From: Ursus arctos
Lineage: Eukaryota; Chordata; Mammalia; Carnivora; Ursidae
Assembly: GCF_023065955.2 (NCBI RefSeq)
Contig: NW_026623067.1
Location: forward strand, 59,838,444 to 59,902,443
Direction: 5' to 3'
Length of the DNA stretch: 64,000 nt
Shown: positions 11,906 through 23,707 of the stretch, piece by piece
How positions within the stretch are numbered: position 1 is the first letter of the stretch
Layout: each line of letters opens with the position of its first letter
Position numbers and translations under genes: made by a program
Notes under the pieces: model-generated
What the model was told of the DNA's origin: nothing
The model's input: only the letters and a program-made list of their open reading frames with translations
The model's database searches: none

Positions 11906-12862
11906 GTATACGGTTATCCAGTTTTCCCAATGAAGAAGACAAAAAACACCAACAAAGGAGCATTATTGGGTTCTTACAGGCTGGAAACCAAACTCTGTCA
12001 GCTGCTGGGTATATACTAGAGAAAACTGACAAAGATCAGTTTCTAAAACCTCTAGAAATATCTCATAAGAAGAGTTTCTTTGATAAAAAGCGATCAGAAA
12101 GGAAATGGAGCCACGAAGACACATTTAAATGTGAAGCTGTGGATAAACAAAGTTTACGGACATCACATTCATTTCAAGTTTTAAAGAAGAAGATGAATGA
12201 GAATTTAGAAACATCGGAGAATTCAAATCACTCTCAGATATTTACCTGTCCAATTTGCTTTAGGGAGCAAAGAAGCATCAGTCTGGAAGCCTTTAATAAA
12301 CATGTAGATGCATGTCTTGATGGATCTTTGATCAGTGAAAACTCCAGTGTGTTCCCATGTTCACATCCTTCCTCTACAGAAATTAACAAGAAAGAAAATG
12401 TACATCCTTCTTTCTCACTCCATGAGAAGCAGGATTATGAAACCCATCAGAAGAATTCAGAAATCAGTTCAGTAGATTGTGCAGAGCTAGTAGAGACTGA
12501 AGATAATCCACCTGAAGCAGAAAGTGTAGGTGGTCTAAGTGAAAAGCACCGCAAAGAGGAATGCCCTAGTCTTCCAAGCAACTCATTTAATATTGAGGAA
12601 CGTTGTCACAATTCTTCCTCTACTGTTTCATTGGAAGATACTGGGTCATTAAGTCGACTAGAATCCTCCCAGCCTTATTTACATGAAGTGATAACAGACC
12701 AAGCTCTAGTTTGTCCTGTTTGTAACCTAGAACAAAAGACTTCAGATCTTACCCTGTTCAATGTGCATGTGGATGTATGCTTAAATAAAGGCATTATCCA
12801 GGAACTGAGAAAGGATAAAGTTAATCTAGCTAACCAACCCAGAGAAAGCACCAAAAGTACTG
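11906..12862 (+). CDS. POLK: POLK large exon with two UBZ zinc fingers
   Basis: This 957-nt exon is open throughout. It starts GIRLSSFPNEEDKKHQQRSI and contains KKSFFDKKRSERKWSH, both conserved in POLK. Two ubiquitin-binding UBZ4-type C2HC zinc fingers are visible. The first (12247-12315) is CPICFREQ to HVDACLDG; the second (12712-12780) is CPVCNLEQ to HVDVCLNK. In each, C-x2-C and H-x3-C ligands are intact. These fingers bind ubiquitinated PCNA at stalled forks in other species. The linker between them is serine/acid-rich and more diverged, as expected. The donor is GTGAGT at 12863; reading past it would give an artefactual tail ending at 12900. Confidence 0.98.
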
Positions 12863-13661
12863 GTGAGTTTGCAGTCATTTTAAAGAACCCGATCTTCTAG
12901 GAATGTTTTATTAAAATTAAGATTGTTGTTAAATCTAAAGCACATACTATTAAAGGGGTAGGTTGTGTATGCCACCATTTAGGGAAATGTTGGTTACCTT
13001 AGCATAGGTTAGAATTAACTGAAGCCAATAGATTTTAAATTTTGGGAAAACTGTTCTGGGCTTGATTTAGCACAGAACGAACTCAAAGATTTGGGGAGCT
13101 AAGTAATCTAATCAAAGGCAAAATTCCCGTGGAATGAAAAAGTCACAGGGATAAAAGGTACAGCTCAGGGAATATAGTCAATGGTATTGTCATAGCACTG
13201 TGTGGTAACAGATGGCAGCTACACTTGTGGTGAGCATAGCATAATGTATAAACTTGTTCAATCACTATGTTCTGCTCCTGAAACTAATAGAACATTGTGT
13301 GTCAACTATACTTCAATTTAAAAAAAAGAAAGAAAGAAATTCCTTCAGAGAACTTTTGCTAAGGCACAGTGGTAGATTAACTGTAATTGCACAGCCAGAA
13401 AGCCTGTTTAAATTGTTTTTTGGTAGTCTGACTCTAGCCCAACTTCAAAAGTAAAATTAAGTGTAATACTAATAAAATAAGTAAATTATAAAGAAATTAT
13501 GCAATAAAGTTAGTTTTTGGTGGGTCTAAATATGAACTATAGTACTAAGGAAGTTTTTATTATCTCCAATCAATCAACTTTAACTTTTTAGATTTTTATA
13601 CAGCTTTTTAATTATTTCATGTTGTTCATTATGAAACTTCTTGGCTTTTCTTCCTCTAAAG
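12863..13661 (+). other. POLK: POLK intron with L1 3' end
   Basis: About 13140-13335 matches a sense L1 3' UTR ('tagtcaatggtattgtcata', 'tgtgtcaactatacttcaat') ending in an A-rich tail. Nothing else is recognised. Confidence 0.65.
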
Positions 13662-13704
13662 ATAACTCAGGCAGAGTGCAGAAGACTGCAACAAAACCAA
13701 AAAG
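13662..13704 (+). CDS. POLK: POLK 43-nt exon
   Basis: The short exon encodes NSGRVQKTATKPK between split codons, corresponding to the basic segment before the C-terminus in human POLK. The carried G plus AT gives Asp at its start, and it leaves AG, completed by G of the last exon to give Arg. The acceptor is CTCTAAAG and the donor GTATGG. Confidence 0.9.
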
Positions 13705-13885
13705 GTATGGTTAATTTGAGTTTTAACAGAGATGGCTATATAATTGTTATATTTTGAGGTCTAATTTTTAGGAGATGTTAAAATTTGCTCTTATAAATCA
13801 AGTAAAATTTTAAAAATCAGTGATTTGAAAAACATTTTAAAAAATATCTTCCTGCATTTTAACTGTGTTTTCTTTTCTGTTCCAG

Positions 13886-13970
13886 GCCGGGATTGATGAC
13901 AAAGTACTCAGCATCAAAGAAAACAAAACCGAACAATCCCAGACATACTCTTGATGTATTTTTTAAATGA
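13886..13970 (+). CDS. POLK: POLK terminal coding exon with PIP motif
   Basis: The exon encodes RPGLMTKYSASKKTKPNNPR followed by HTLDVFFK and TGA at 13968-13970. The lysine-rich stretch is a likely nuclear localisation signal. The C-terminal LDVFFK corresponds to the human LDIFFK, the PCNA-interacting peptide that recruits the enzyme to forks, and its aromatic pair is intact. The acceptor is CTGTTCCAG. Confidence 0.97.
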
Positions 13971-14362
13971 ACATTGAACATTTTACCATTGAACATTTTA
14001 TTCTTAATAGAAACTTTTTATTTTATAATCAATGAAAACTTCTTCTTCATTAAGTTTACAGATTCATGTAGTGAAAGGCAAGTGCAATAATTCCTTCCCA
14101 AATGACATTTCTTTTCTATGGATTTGGAACATGCACTAAATAACTTTTGTAAACACCTTCGAGATAACCACGAGAATTTCACTTCTATTATACATCAGTC
14201 AGAAATCAGTCCTATTAGAGATAATTTTAAAATGAGAAATTAGGAATGGAATCAGAAAGTGATTTGTTTCTTTATCATGTTTTATAGTGAATATAGAAAC
14301 ATATTTATAAGGGCTCTCAGAGGTTTACACAAGCCTAGTTTAGCATAAGAATTTTTCAGCAC

Positions 14363-14582
14363 TGAGGCACCTGGGTGGCTTAGTCGGTTAAGGTTAAGCA
14401 TCTGACTCATGATTTCAGCTCAGGTTATGATCTCAGGGTCCTGAGATCGAGCCCCACATGGGGCTCTATACTCAGTGGGAAGTCTGCTTGAGAATCTCTC
14501 CCTCTCCCTCTGCCCCTCCTCATGCTTGTGCGCTCTCTCTCTCTCTCTCTAAAATAAGCAAAAAAATCTTTAAAAAAAGAAA
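14363..14582 (+). mobile_element. CanSINE, sense
   Basis: The copy runs from 'ggcacctgggtggcttagtc' to an A-rich tail and is flanked by a 13-bp perfect duplication (aatttttcagcac) at 14350-14362 and 14583-14595. It lies in the likely POLK 3' UTR. Confidence 0.95.
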
Positions 14583-15773
14583 AATTTTTCAGCACGTAAC
14601 CACTTTGTTGGTACTGGACTGCTATATTTGTTTTAGTACCTTCTACAACTTTGTATATTCATTTTTTTGTCTCCTAGTGTCTTCAGATACCTCATGAGTA
14701 TTCATAATTAATATTTATCATGAGTTCTATGAAGAATATTAGCTTGGCAGAACAAGGATGAAGGTTTTGTTACCTTCAGGAAAATAGGATCTCAGTATTA
14801 TTTTCTGTGTTAAAAGAATTGTTTAAAATAGGATTATCCATTTGATTTTTTTTTACTTAGAATTCCTTTATCTTCTGAATAAGCACATGGTTCACTTTAA
14901 AAATATTTAGTCTAAGATTCAAGGTAGTTAAATTTCTTTGTAGGGCTTTAGAATAGTGGGATATCATTTCTTGAGGGTTATGTTTATACTTTACACAGAT
15001 CTATAAAAAAGAATAAATTGTACACTCAAAGTGTGCAATACAAAAGATTAATGTGTATTAAAATATCTCATTTATCTTAGCTATATTTCTATCACATTTT
15101 TTAATATTCATGAAAGAAGAAAACTGAATACTTATTAGCTTAGTTACTCCAAGTACTTTTGTGCTATTAATACAATTTTTTCCCAAAAAAGTTATTTAAT
15201 GGAAACATGAAGATGGAAACCATTTTTTGTTACTCCTTTAAGGAACTGAATTTTTTGTCTCTTATATTTTTGTTTTCTCTTTTCCTTTCATATTTTATAG
15301 CTCATTATCTAAGTTTATGAAGACATAATATTTTAGGAATAGGTTAACTTAGGATCTCACACAGCCTTTGGCCAAAGTGGTAACTTGACTTGAAATTACT
15401 AGATTGTTTAAAATTAGGTTTAGTATTTAGGTTTAGTATCATGGCAGTCTCAGGCCTGATATTATCATATGCTATTGCAAATTCAGAGTTGTAGAGCTGT
15501 GGGTTTTGATTGTGTGGTTTACGTATCTAAATTCTGTACAAAATAAGTTCAGTGAAGCACTGCTTTAATATATTGAAAAGTTAATAGCATCATATTTAGT
15601 TGTTCCTAGCTGGCCTCGGGTTTATTTTTATTGTGTTTTCAACTTTAGAGTAATTATGAAATTATTTTCATTTAGATGATTCATTTAATTGACTGTTATC
15701 ATTTAGTAATATTTAATAATAATTTAATAATAATTTAAAATAAAATTGCAAATATTTAATTAATATTTGAGCC

Positions 15774-15779
15774 AATAAA
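15774..15779 (+). terminator. POLK: Candidate POLK poly(A) signal
   Basis: This is a canonical AATAAA about 1.8 kb after the POLK stop, followed by a T/GT-containing stretch ('tggtttccttacttttgtac'). Another AATAAA lies at 15012-15017. The choice is a guess without transcript data. Confidence 0.3.
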
Positions 15780-16662
15780 AATGGTTTCCTTACTTTTGTA
15801 CTCTTTTCCCACCTCTGATTCCTCTTTCGTTCTCTTTGCCCTGAATTCTCTCCACATTCTTTTCTGTTTTATCTAATGTTTCCAACTCATCTACTTTTTA
15901 TTATTTTGCTTTGGGGTATTCTTAGGAAATAGAGCAAAACTACAAAGAACAAGCATCTATGATCTTATCTACTTAGAGGGTCAAAATATGGGGCGCCACC
16001 TGGAAGAATGTATTTGTGACACATGTAACTGGCCCCAAACTAGTATCCAGAATATATAATCCAAAGGATATAAATGATTCCTAGTTATTAGTAAGAAAAA
16101 GACAGATAGCTAGTAGAAATTTGGACAAATGACTTTAAATGTCACTTTACATAAAAAGAAATCCAAATGGCCAGGAAACATGAAAACATTCTCAGCCATT
16201 TTAGTAATAGGGAAATGAAAAAACCGCAAAGCGCTATCATTACACCCCTAACAGCTTCACAAAAATGAAAAGATCCAATGTTATTAAATTTTGGTGGTGA
16301 TGTGGAGCAATTTGAACTCTGCTTTGAAGACAATCACTTTGGAAAACAGTTTGCCTTTCTTCAGTAAAATTGAAGATGTGTACATTTAACAGCCCAGCAA
16401 TTGTACTCCTAAATAAACACCTTTGCTGGTTATCTTCCATTTGCTCTCCAGATTTACTCTTGACCCTTGACCCTGCTTTATGTCCAGTAAGGGGCCATGG
16501 CAATGGGGGGACCACTACAGATTTCAGGGAGAAAAGATGAAGTTGGGTATTTATTCCCACATGTACCTTATTATATGATCATCTAGAGCTGGTTAGGGTC
16601 CTTGATCAAAAGTCACAAGTTTTTTATACTGTGTTCTCTCCTCTCTCTCTAGTTTTTTGGTT

Positions 16663-16773
16663 TTTTTTTTTTAAGCTTTATTTAAGTAATCTCTGCACCC
16701 AATGTTGGGCTCCAACTCACGACCCGGAGATCAAGAGTTGTACACTCCTCCAACTGAGCCAGCCAGGTGCCCC
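16663..16773 (-). mobile_element. Short tRNA-type carnivore SINE, antisense
   Basis: The core 'taagtaatctctgcacccaa' is followed by 'gagatcaagagttgtacact' and ends 'gagccagccaggtgcccc'. This is the same short type as at 2181-2296. Confidence 0.85.
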
Positions 16774-17159
16774 TTCTCTTCAGGTTCTGATAATCCTTTC
16801 CTTCCCTCACCCCTTCAGCTGAGGGGTGGCAACAGAGCCTTGCTCTTATTAGTTTTGGGGTGCTACAGTATCTTTTGTGTTTCCCCACATCTTTGTAAAT
16901 GGTCCTTTTTTAAAACTCATCTCAAAATATAATTTTTTTTCCTTCCAGAGCCCTGATACAATGTCTTGGGAAAACTACTGAACATGTTCCTTAGGAAGTA
17001 TGTACAAGAATGCTCTTAGCAGCATTATAATAGCAAAACATGGGAAATAAATGTAAATTTAATTCTACCATTGTATATTCATGTATATTCAAGCAATAGA
17101 ATTCTACACAGTGGTAAAAATGAAGGAAATAGCTAATCAGAAAGTAGAGGAATATCTAC

Positions 17160-17346
17160 TCGGGGGCTCAGTCAGTTAAGCACCTGACTTCAGCTCAGGT
17201 CGTGATCTCAAGGTCCTGGGATGGAGCCTCATATCAGGCTCCCTGCTCAGCGGGGAGTCTGCTCGTCCTGCTCCCTCTGCCCCTTGCCCCACTCATGCGC
17301 TCTCACTCTCTCTCTGTCTCAAATAAATAAAATCTTTTAAAAAAAG
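17160..17346 (+). mobile_element. CanSINE, sense, 5'-clipped
   Basis: The copy starts at 'ggggctcagtcagttaagca', missing the first dozen bases of the usual head, and ends with AAATAAATAAAATC and an A-run. The flanks share 'agaaagtaga'. Confidence 0.9.
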
Positions 17347-17879
17347 AAAGTAGATGAGTATCATGAACAATCTGGAGTAAAGTAAGTCATAGATGACAAG
17401 TCATAGTATGCCATCAGCATGAATACATTTACATAAAGTTCAAAACAGTTAAAGCTGTTATTTTAAGGATTTATCCGTATAAATAAGATTATTAAGAAAA
17501 GCAAGTATGTTATTGTCTCAAAAGTTACGATGATTTCCTCTGTGGGGAGATAGGGAAATGTGATTGGGGAATGGTACATAGAGCTGCAGGGATGCTGACA
17601 GTGTTCTATTTCTTAGGCGGTTGACTGCATAAAGGTTTACCTTAAAAATATTCTTTAAACTGTACATATACATATTTTATATACTCCTGTTCATATGTGA
17701 CTGAAATCATAATAAAAAGCCAGTTCACAAAAGTCCTGAAAATTTAACAATCTGCGTTTGCAAGCCAATACAAGCCAGCACCCACATACCATTATCCATG
17801 ATACATGCCAAACACAGGCTTGGCATTCAAGGCCAGTCAGCTCACACACTGCATAGCTTATAGTTTACTGAATAGACCA

Positions 17880-18260
17880 AGCTATTTCTCCCTTCTGGTA
17901 TGGTGCATGGTTGCTCCCTCTGTGCAGAATGTGCTTCCTGGACATGCACTGTCTCTCCCACCAAACACAACTTTGCTCTCTCTCCCACCATACACAACTA
18001 TTCATCTTTCAACTCAGCCCAGGGGCCACTTTCAAGAGAGGGTCCCTGCCCTCTGGGAAAACTGATCAGTCACTTCTTTGTGCTCCTATTTCTCTATGAG
18101 ACAATGAAACATTCTGTGCTATGGCTTTGCCGCAGTCTTGTCCCACTAGATTGCAGGCTGCTAGAGATCCTGGCTGTCTTTCACTGATCTCTGAATTCTA
18201 GTGTGAAGTATATGGCCTGGCACTTAATGTTACTATTATTTGATGACCTATAAATGAATA
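17880..18260 (+). repeat. L2-like LINE 3' end
   Basis: The order 'gcagaatgtgcttcctgg', 'cactagattgcaggctgct' and 'tatggcctggcact' followed by 'aatgaataaat' is typical of L2 3' ends. It is old and diverged. Confidence 0.55.
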
Positions 18261-19285
18261 AATCATATGTAACCAAAGAGTGGTGTCTATTACTATCTTA
18301 CTGTCTTTCTCTGGGAAGAAAAGGTGGTGGCTGATGTAGGTGGCTGCCCTCAAGCTGGGCCTGAAGGGATGGGCCTTCCAGAAAGAAGGAATTGCATCTT
18401 TCCCTTTATTGGATAATGGCTTGCTTTATACATTTTATTACTATGGCCTTTTGGGTGGCTTGGAAGTATTTGGAAGAAGGCTCCAAAAAGTACTGTTTAA
18501 CCTAAGGCTTAAAAAATGCTTTCTGAGGAAATATTCCATTTTGGAAAACTGTACTTGGTGCCTAGAGTGATTTATTTTTTAAAATAATGTATCATTTTGA
18601 AAAGTAGTACTACATTTGAACATACCTGATGCTGGTAAGATTTTAATGAACTTCACAGAGAAATGGTGTTTATTTCCCTGGAGCAAAAATTGTCCTTTTA
18701 TTGTATAATTAAGGGATAATCACTTTGTAATACAAAGCGAAACAGTTGGATTAACAGTTCAAGATAAACTCAAATTTATTATGGTGAGTATTGGAAACAT
18801 AACTCCATTTGTTAAGGAAACCATAATATTGAACTGTTCTCCTTACAAATGTGAGGTAATTTATGACAGTCTTTTTTTTTTTAATGACAAGTCTTATTTC
18901 CTAATTATTGCTCAGAGAGACAGAAGAAAATTCAGAGGCAAATAATGTTAACCCTTCTAACCCAGTCTCTTAAGTTTTTTATGACTTCAAACTCGTAATA
19001 CATTCATATACATAGAAATACATACATTGTATGTGTGTATATACATAGATATACATACGTTATATATGTGTGTACACACACAGCTTATGCCAAACCCTTG
19101 TCTATTGAATTCTGCCTACCCTTGTAGGACCTCTTGAAAATGTCCACTTCTTTTCATTCTTTTTGTCAAGTCCTCATCAGTTGCCTAATCTCATCCAACC
19201 CATTTCTCAGTTTTCATTAGTTTATTTCTCTTTAAACCATTTTGTGCATTTTTATAGACAATGCTCTTCTAATATTCTTATGCCT

Positions 19286-19320
19286 CTGTGTGTGTGCGTG
19301 TGTGTGTGTGTGTGTGTGTA
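19286..19320. repeat. (TG)n microsatellite
   Basis: This is a dinucleotide TG run with one interrupting CG. A mixed TA/CA-rich stretch lies upstream at about 18995-19083. Confidence 0.95.
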
Positions 19321-19698
19321 AAAGGGTGGGTCAGTTCTAGAGTCAAATCTAGTTCTGTTTTATGAGGACTTAATTTTTTTTTCACTCCTAGAATGTGCTA
19401 ACCTTCCTATTTGACCTCTGAAACCATCCACTGGTGTGAGATGTGCCATAGTTTTACTTTGTTTTGTTTTGTAATGCATCAAACCCACTGTGCTTGGGTG
19501 TGGTGGATTCAGGGCAGAGTCCTGGTTGTCCTTCAATATTCTACTTCTTAATATTATTAGAATATTATTTTAGCTAGGCACATGGTTGCCTAGAATCCTG
19601 TATTTAATCAATTTTTTGTTTCATAAACCACTAAGAAGAAAATAATTCCTAGGATGGGGAGTCCAATAGGTTATGGCTGGGTTAAAATGGGATATCAA

Positions 19699-19899
19699 AG
19701 GGGAGCCTTGGTGGCTCAGTCTGTTAAGCGTCTGACTTTTGGTTTTGGCTGCGGTCATGATCTCAGGATCCTGAAATCGGGCCCCACCTGGGTCTCACGC
19801 TTATTGGGGAGTCTGCTTAAGATTGTCTCCCTCTTCCTCCACCCCTCCCGCACTCGTGCTCTCTCTCTCTCTCTCTGAAACAAAATCTTTAAAAAATAA
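19699..19899 (+). mobile_element. CanSINE, sense
   Basis: The copy runs from 'ggggagccttggtggctcag' through a CT-rich block to 'aaacaaaatctttaaaaaat'. The flanks 'aaatgggatatcaaag' and 'aaatggaataccaagg' are an imperfect duplication. It lies only about 180 bp before the CpG island. Confidence 0.92.
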
Positions 19900-20079
19900 A
19901 ATGGAATACCAAGGTTTACACCTTCAGAGAAGAATTTGAGAGTCTTACTTTATTCAAAAGAAAATTCTGGAAGCCCATTTAGAAATGATTTAATATTGAA
20001 GTTCTCATAGTGGTGTTATAAAGCCAGTCTCGGCGTTTCTCAAAGTTGTACAAAGAACTCAAGTGTGAGCTGGGCGTTG

Positions 20080-20640
20080 TCTCAGAGCGCTTTCCCTCAG
20101 GTGAAACGAGATCCTAAGACCGCACAGGCCACACCTGCAGGTGGTCCCTCCCCGGCGGCCGAGCTGGGCGGGGCAGGAGAACCGGGGCCAGCTGACAGGA
20201 CGCCGCAGGGAAGAGGCCGCGGCCCCACCGTGCCTTCCCGCTTTCTGCGGGCGCCGGGCACAGATGGACCCCTCCCCAAGCCTCCCGGGTCGCCGGGCGG
20301 CCGCGAGGGAGCTGCAAATGGCGGCCGCGGCCGTGAAGGGCCTTCGGGTAGACCTGAGGGGTGCGGCGGGCCGGCCCTGGGTCCCGAAGCGGGAGGGGCC
20401 TCGAGAGGACGAGGCGGCGGCGGGCCACGAGCTCTGTGAGTTCGAGGAGGCGGGCTGCAGACCGCGCGGTGGCGACGCCGGGGGGCAGGGGCGGGGGGCG
20501 GCCGGGCAGGGCGGCGGGGGCTCGTGTGGAAGGTGCGGCGGCGCCGCCTCAGGACGCCGCGGGAGCTGGGCGCCCACGCTCCGCCGCCGCATCAGCTGTG
20601 CGCTGGTTTGCCCCTTGGCGCTCCCGGCCCCCGGCCCAAG
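20080..20640. promoter_or_regulatory. ANKDD1B: CpG island, ANKDD1B promoter and first exon
   Basis: This is a sharp block of very GC-rich, CpG-dense sequence in an otherwise AT-rich window, and the only such island here. It contains the ATG and first exon of ANKDD1B, so it is the likely promoter. GC boxes (gggcgggg, ggggcggggg) are visible near 20166 and 20485, and no clear TATA box sits close to the start. The start of transcription cannot be fixed from sequence alone. Confidence 0.85.
20264..20435 (+). CDS. ANKDD1B: ANKDD1B exon 1
   Basis: From the ATG at 20264 the exon reads MDPSPSLPGRRAAAREL, then AAAAVKGLRVDLRGAA, then KREGPREDEAAAGHEL. It aligns with the human N-terminus, which also starts MDP, has an AAAAAKGLRED-like stretch and ends AGHEL. 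This supports the start codon despite a C at -3; +4 is G. The exon holds 57 codons plus one base (T), which joins TA of exon 2 to make a leucine codon. The donor is a good GTGAGT at 20436. The segment is low-complexity and alanine/arginine-rich, with no recognised domain. Confidence 0.88.
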
Positions 20641-21179
20641 TTTTGACTCAGGCTGTTTTATTTCAGGTGAAACCTGTACTGTGGTTGGAAGGAAGGAGCT
20701 GCTCTTTCAGCTTAAGGAAGAGGGTTTTTGAAGAAATGATTAAGCCCTATTGCAAATAAGGAAAGGAGTTTCAGGTGGTGTTATCTCCTCTATCCTGACT
20801 CACGCAGTGATTTACAGTGTGACTTTGAATCACTTCATCTTTCTGTGCTTAGGTTTTTAAAGCATGGGATGGGTCTTCTGTGCCTCTTTGAGAATGAACT
20901 TAGAGCATAAACTGAGGGACATTGTTAAAGTTTGTCTTCGAAAGTTGAGAATGATTTCAAAGCAGTTAACAGCACCAGTTCCTTAACAGTGTTCAATTAG
21001 TTCATCCATCCGTCCGTTCATACATCTAGAAATATTCTCAAGAGTTTACGGTTTACTAGACGTATTTTAGGTGTGAATATGCAGAGAGAGCATGACTGTC
21101 CAAGTTCTGGTTTGGGTGGAGGGATGAAAGATGGTAAAACAAGTGAGCGAGTAAGTGAGGAAGATCTTTTAAGGTAGTG

Positions 21180-22345
21180 ATAATTGCTGTGGTGGCCACA
21201 TAGCCCAACCCCAGCTCCTGTGTTTTCTTCTAAAAGGTTTATAGGTTTATGTTTTACATTTACATCTGTGATCTGTTTTGAGTTAATTTGTATATAAGGT
21301 ATGAAGTTTACATCAAGGTTCAAATTTTTTTGTTTGGACATCCTGTTTCAACCAAAATTTTGGTTTCTCTTTGTTGATGCCAGTATATAGAAATATGATT
21401 GATTTTCATGTGTTATCATCGTGTCCTACAACTTTGCTAAACTCATTTATTAGTTCTGTAGCTGCTTTGTACATTCCTTTGGGGTTTTATCTGGAGATAA
21501 TCAAATTGCTTGCAACTAGACTAGAGACACTTTGATTTCTTGCCAATCTGTACGCCTTTTAATTTATTTTACTGCTATACTGTACTGGCTTCCAGCACAA
21601 TGTTTAGAAGAGTGAGAGTGGACATTTCCGTTTGTTCCTGAGCAAAGGAAGCATTGAAACTTTTATGATTATGATGTTAGCTGTCAGTTTTTTGTACATG
21701 TTCTTTATCAGGTTGAGGAAGTTCCCTTCTATTCCCACTTTGCTGGAGGGGTTTTTGTTTTTGTTTTTAGTCATAAATGGATGTTGAATTTTTTTAAATG
21801 CTAAAATGTTATCAATTGATCGTGTAGTTTTTCTTCTTTAGACTACTTGTATGGTAGACTACACTGCTTGGTTTTCAAATAGTGAACTAGTCTTGTGTTC
21901 TCAGGATAAACCTCACTTGGTGTGTTATACTTTTTATGTATCACTGGATTTGATTTGATAATGTTACTCGAGGAGTTCTGATCTATGTTGATGAGGGATA
22001 TTGGTTTGTAGTTTTCTATTCTTACCATGTCTTTGGTTCTAGAATGAAGGAAATGCTGATCTCATAAGATGGGAAGTTTTTCCTCTTGTCTGTTATGGAA
22101 GAGATGGTATAGATTTGGTGTTATTCTTTATATGTTGGGTAGAATTCACTAGTGAAACTATCTGAGCATGAGGATTTCTTTCTTCTTTTTTAAAAATGCA
22201 CATCGAGAATGTTTTTTAAGGGCATGAAGATTTCTTTTTAAATTATTTTAAATTACAAATTCCATTCCTTTATTAGTTATAGTATTATTCAGGTTATCTA
22301 TATAATCTTGAATAAATTTGGATAGTTTGTGGTTTTCAAGAAATT
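21180..22345 (-). mobile_element. LINE-1 ORF2 fragment, antisense
   Basis: The minus strand carries decayed reverse-transcriptase sequence: around 21843-22028 there is ENYKPISLINID followed by NTPSEVYPENTRLVHYLKTK, which corresponds to the L1 palm region. The copy lacks both ends and contains stops. Confidence 0.8.
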
Positions 22346-22487
22346 AGAAATGATTTAGAAATGATCTGTCAAATAAATAAAATCTTTAAAAAAGAAAAAA
22401 AAAACATGTACAGAAACATAAGAGGCCCATGAATATTTGTCTCCCAGTACCGAGCTGATTGAGGCACTGCCATCGTGTGACCCTTTG

Positions 22488-22852
22488 CATTAGTTTGCTA
22501 GGGATGCTGTAATAAAGTAAGCTGGGTGGCTTAAACAAAAAGATTTGTCTCAGTTTTTGAGTCTAGAAATCCTAGATCAAGATGTTAGCAGAATTAGTTT
22601 CCCCTTAGACCTCTTTCCTTGTTTTTTCGTTGGCCATCTCCTCCCGGTGTCTCCGTGTGGTCTTTCATGTGTCATATCTGTATCCAAATTTCCTCTAAGG
22701 ACACCACTCATATTGGATTAGAGCCCACCCTAATGACCTCATTTTAATTACTTTCTGAAAGACCCTATCGCCAAATATAGTCACATTTTGAGGTACTGGG
22801 GGTTAAAACTTCAACATGTAAATTTTGAGGGATTACGGTCCATCTACAACAC
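22488..22852 (-). mobile_element. MLT1/MST-type LTR, antisense
   Basis: The stretch starts 'tagtttgctagggatgctgt', with 'gctgggtggcttaaac', 'ccaccctaatgacctcattt' and 'ttgaggtactgggggttaaa' in order. These are the reverse of the landmarks of MaLR-family solo LTRs. It is non-coding. Confidence 0.75.
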
Positions 22853-23707
22853 TGCAGCATTTAAACACATGGCTTCCAGGGTTGATTAAACGGGAAGAGA
22901 GCACCTGGAAGGTGACACAGGAGTTTTTCATCAACTCTGTCCCAAGTAATGTACCATAGTTTCAGCTTTCAATCCAGGGGACCGACCTGACCTTCACTGC
23001 ACCCAGACTGGGATGTGTACATATCCATGTATTCAGATAGGAGGGGAGAACCAGATATGGATGAGCACTAGCCTTGTCTCAGCACAGTTGTGTGTTTTTC
23101 TCCAGTACTCTTCAGCTGTTCAGGTGCAGAAACGGAACAGATAGCAGCTGGGTTTAGTCTCAGAATTAGGATTCTGCCAGCTGGGCTGACGAGGAGAGAG
23201 AGTGGCAAGGGAGGTAAAGGTGTTTGTATAGAAGCAATTTCAGATGTGGATCTAAACTGGGTGAGGGGTGGAGTAAGGGGATAAGGGATGAATAATAGGA
23301 AAAGCTGATAAGAACAGTAGATTGGAGGACTTGATGAGGTTGCAGAATTTCAGGACTGGGAGAACTAGAGCAGTTGAGTGGGATGGATGTGGTGGTGGTC
23401 AGACGGTGGGATTCTTAAAGATGTCAGAGGTAATGTAGTTTTTGGTATTGATGTCAAGAGTATGTTGAAATTGGGTGGCTGAGACCAGGTGGAGCGAAGA
23501 TTATTCTACATGAGGGAGTCAGAGAACTGGGAGACCAGGGTGTGGGATTTGTCATCTGTGTGGATGTTGAAGTCATTTAGAGTGGGAACCACAGGAGAAG
23601 GCAAGAGGGGGATCCAGGTGATAGAAAGAATGAATGTGTATTTCTCCCATGAAGATACTCTTGGTCTTTGATTAGACTTGATAGTATTCTAGAGTCTTTG
23701 GCAGCTT

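Larger units (their letters stand above)
1..15780 (+). other. POLK: POLK gene, 3' portion (DNA polymerase kappa)
   Basis: This is the 3' part of the gene for the Y-family translesion polymerase kappa, which extends past damaged template bases in the nucleus. Six coding exons in the window join in one open frame of about 460 codons ending at a TGA at 13968-13970. The human protein is about 870 residues, so roughly the second half is here. It comprises the end of the catalytic core/PAD region, two UBZ zinc fingers and a C-terminal PIP motif. Every junction is GT-AG and every split codon closes correctly. The 5' exons lie left of the window. The 3' boundary is uncertain; 15780 follows the last AATAAA that I consider a plausible poly(A) signal. 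Confidence 0.93.
16000..17650 (+). mobile_element. Old L1M-like fragments, sense, interrupted
   Basis: Pieces such as 'atccaaatggccaggaaaca', 'ttggtggtgatgtggagcaa' and 'gtacaagaatgctcttagca' follow the order of an L1 ORF2 end and 3' UTR. Two SINEs (16663-16773 and about 17160-17346) and unrelated sequence break it up. Boundaries are approximate. Confidence 0.55.
13971..20079. other. POLK 3' UTR and intergenic region to ANKDD1B
   Basis: After the POLK stop the sequence is AT-rich. Possible poly(A) signals are AATAAA at 15012-15017 and 15774-15779; which is used cannot be told. Further on are a CanSINE (14363-14582), an old L1M-like stretch broken by a SINE (about 16000-17650), a short SINE (16663-16773), an L2-like 3' end (about 17880-18260), a TG repeat (19286-19320) and another CanSINE (19699-19899). 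No gene is seen. Confidence 0.65.

Noticed and set aside
12863..12900. Open frame of the POLK large exon continuing to a stop at 12898-12900
   Set aside because: The exon ends at a GTGAGT donor at 12863, and the next two exons restore the known C-terminus. The extra codons are intron.
14363..14582. tRNA-like promoter boxes suggesting tRNA genes
   Set aside because: They belong to tRNA-derived SINEs. No sequence folds into a complete tRNA with the usual arms as far as I can see.
20059..20759. Several long open frames on both strands in the CpG island (up to nearly 200 codons)
   Set aside because: GC-rich sequence has few stop codons, so long chance frames are expected. Only the frame from 20264 to 20435 matches a known protein and ends at a proper splice donor.
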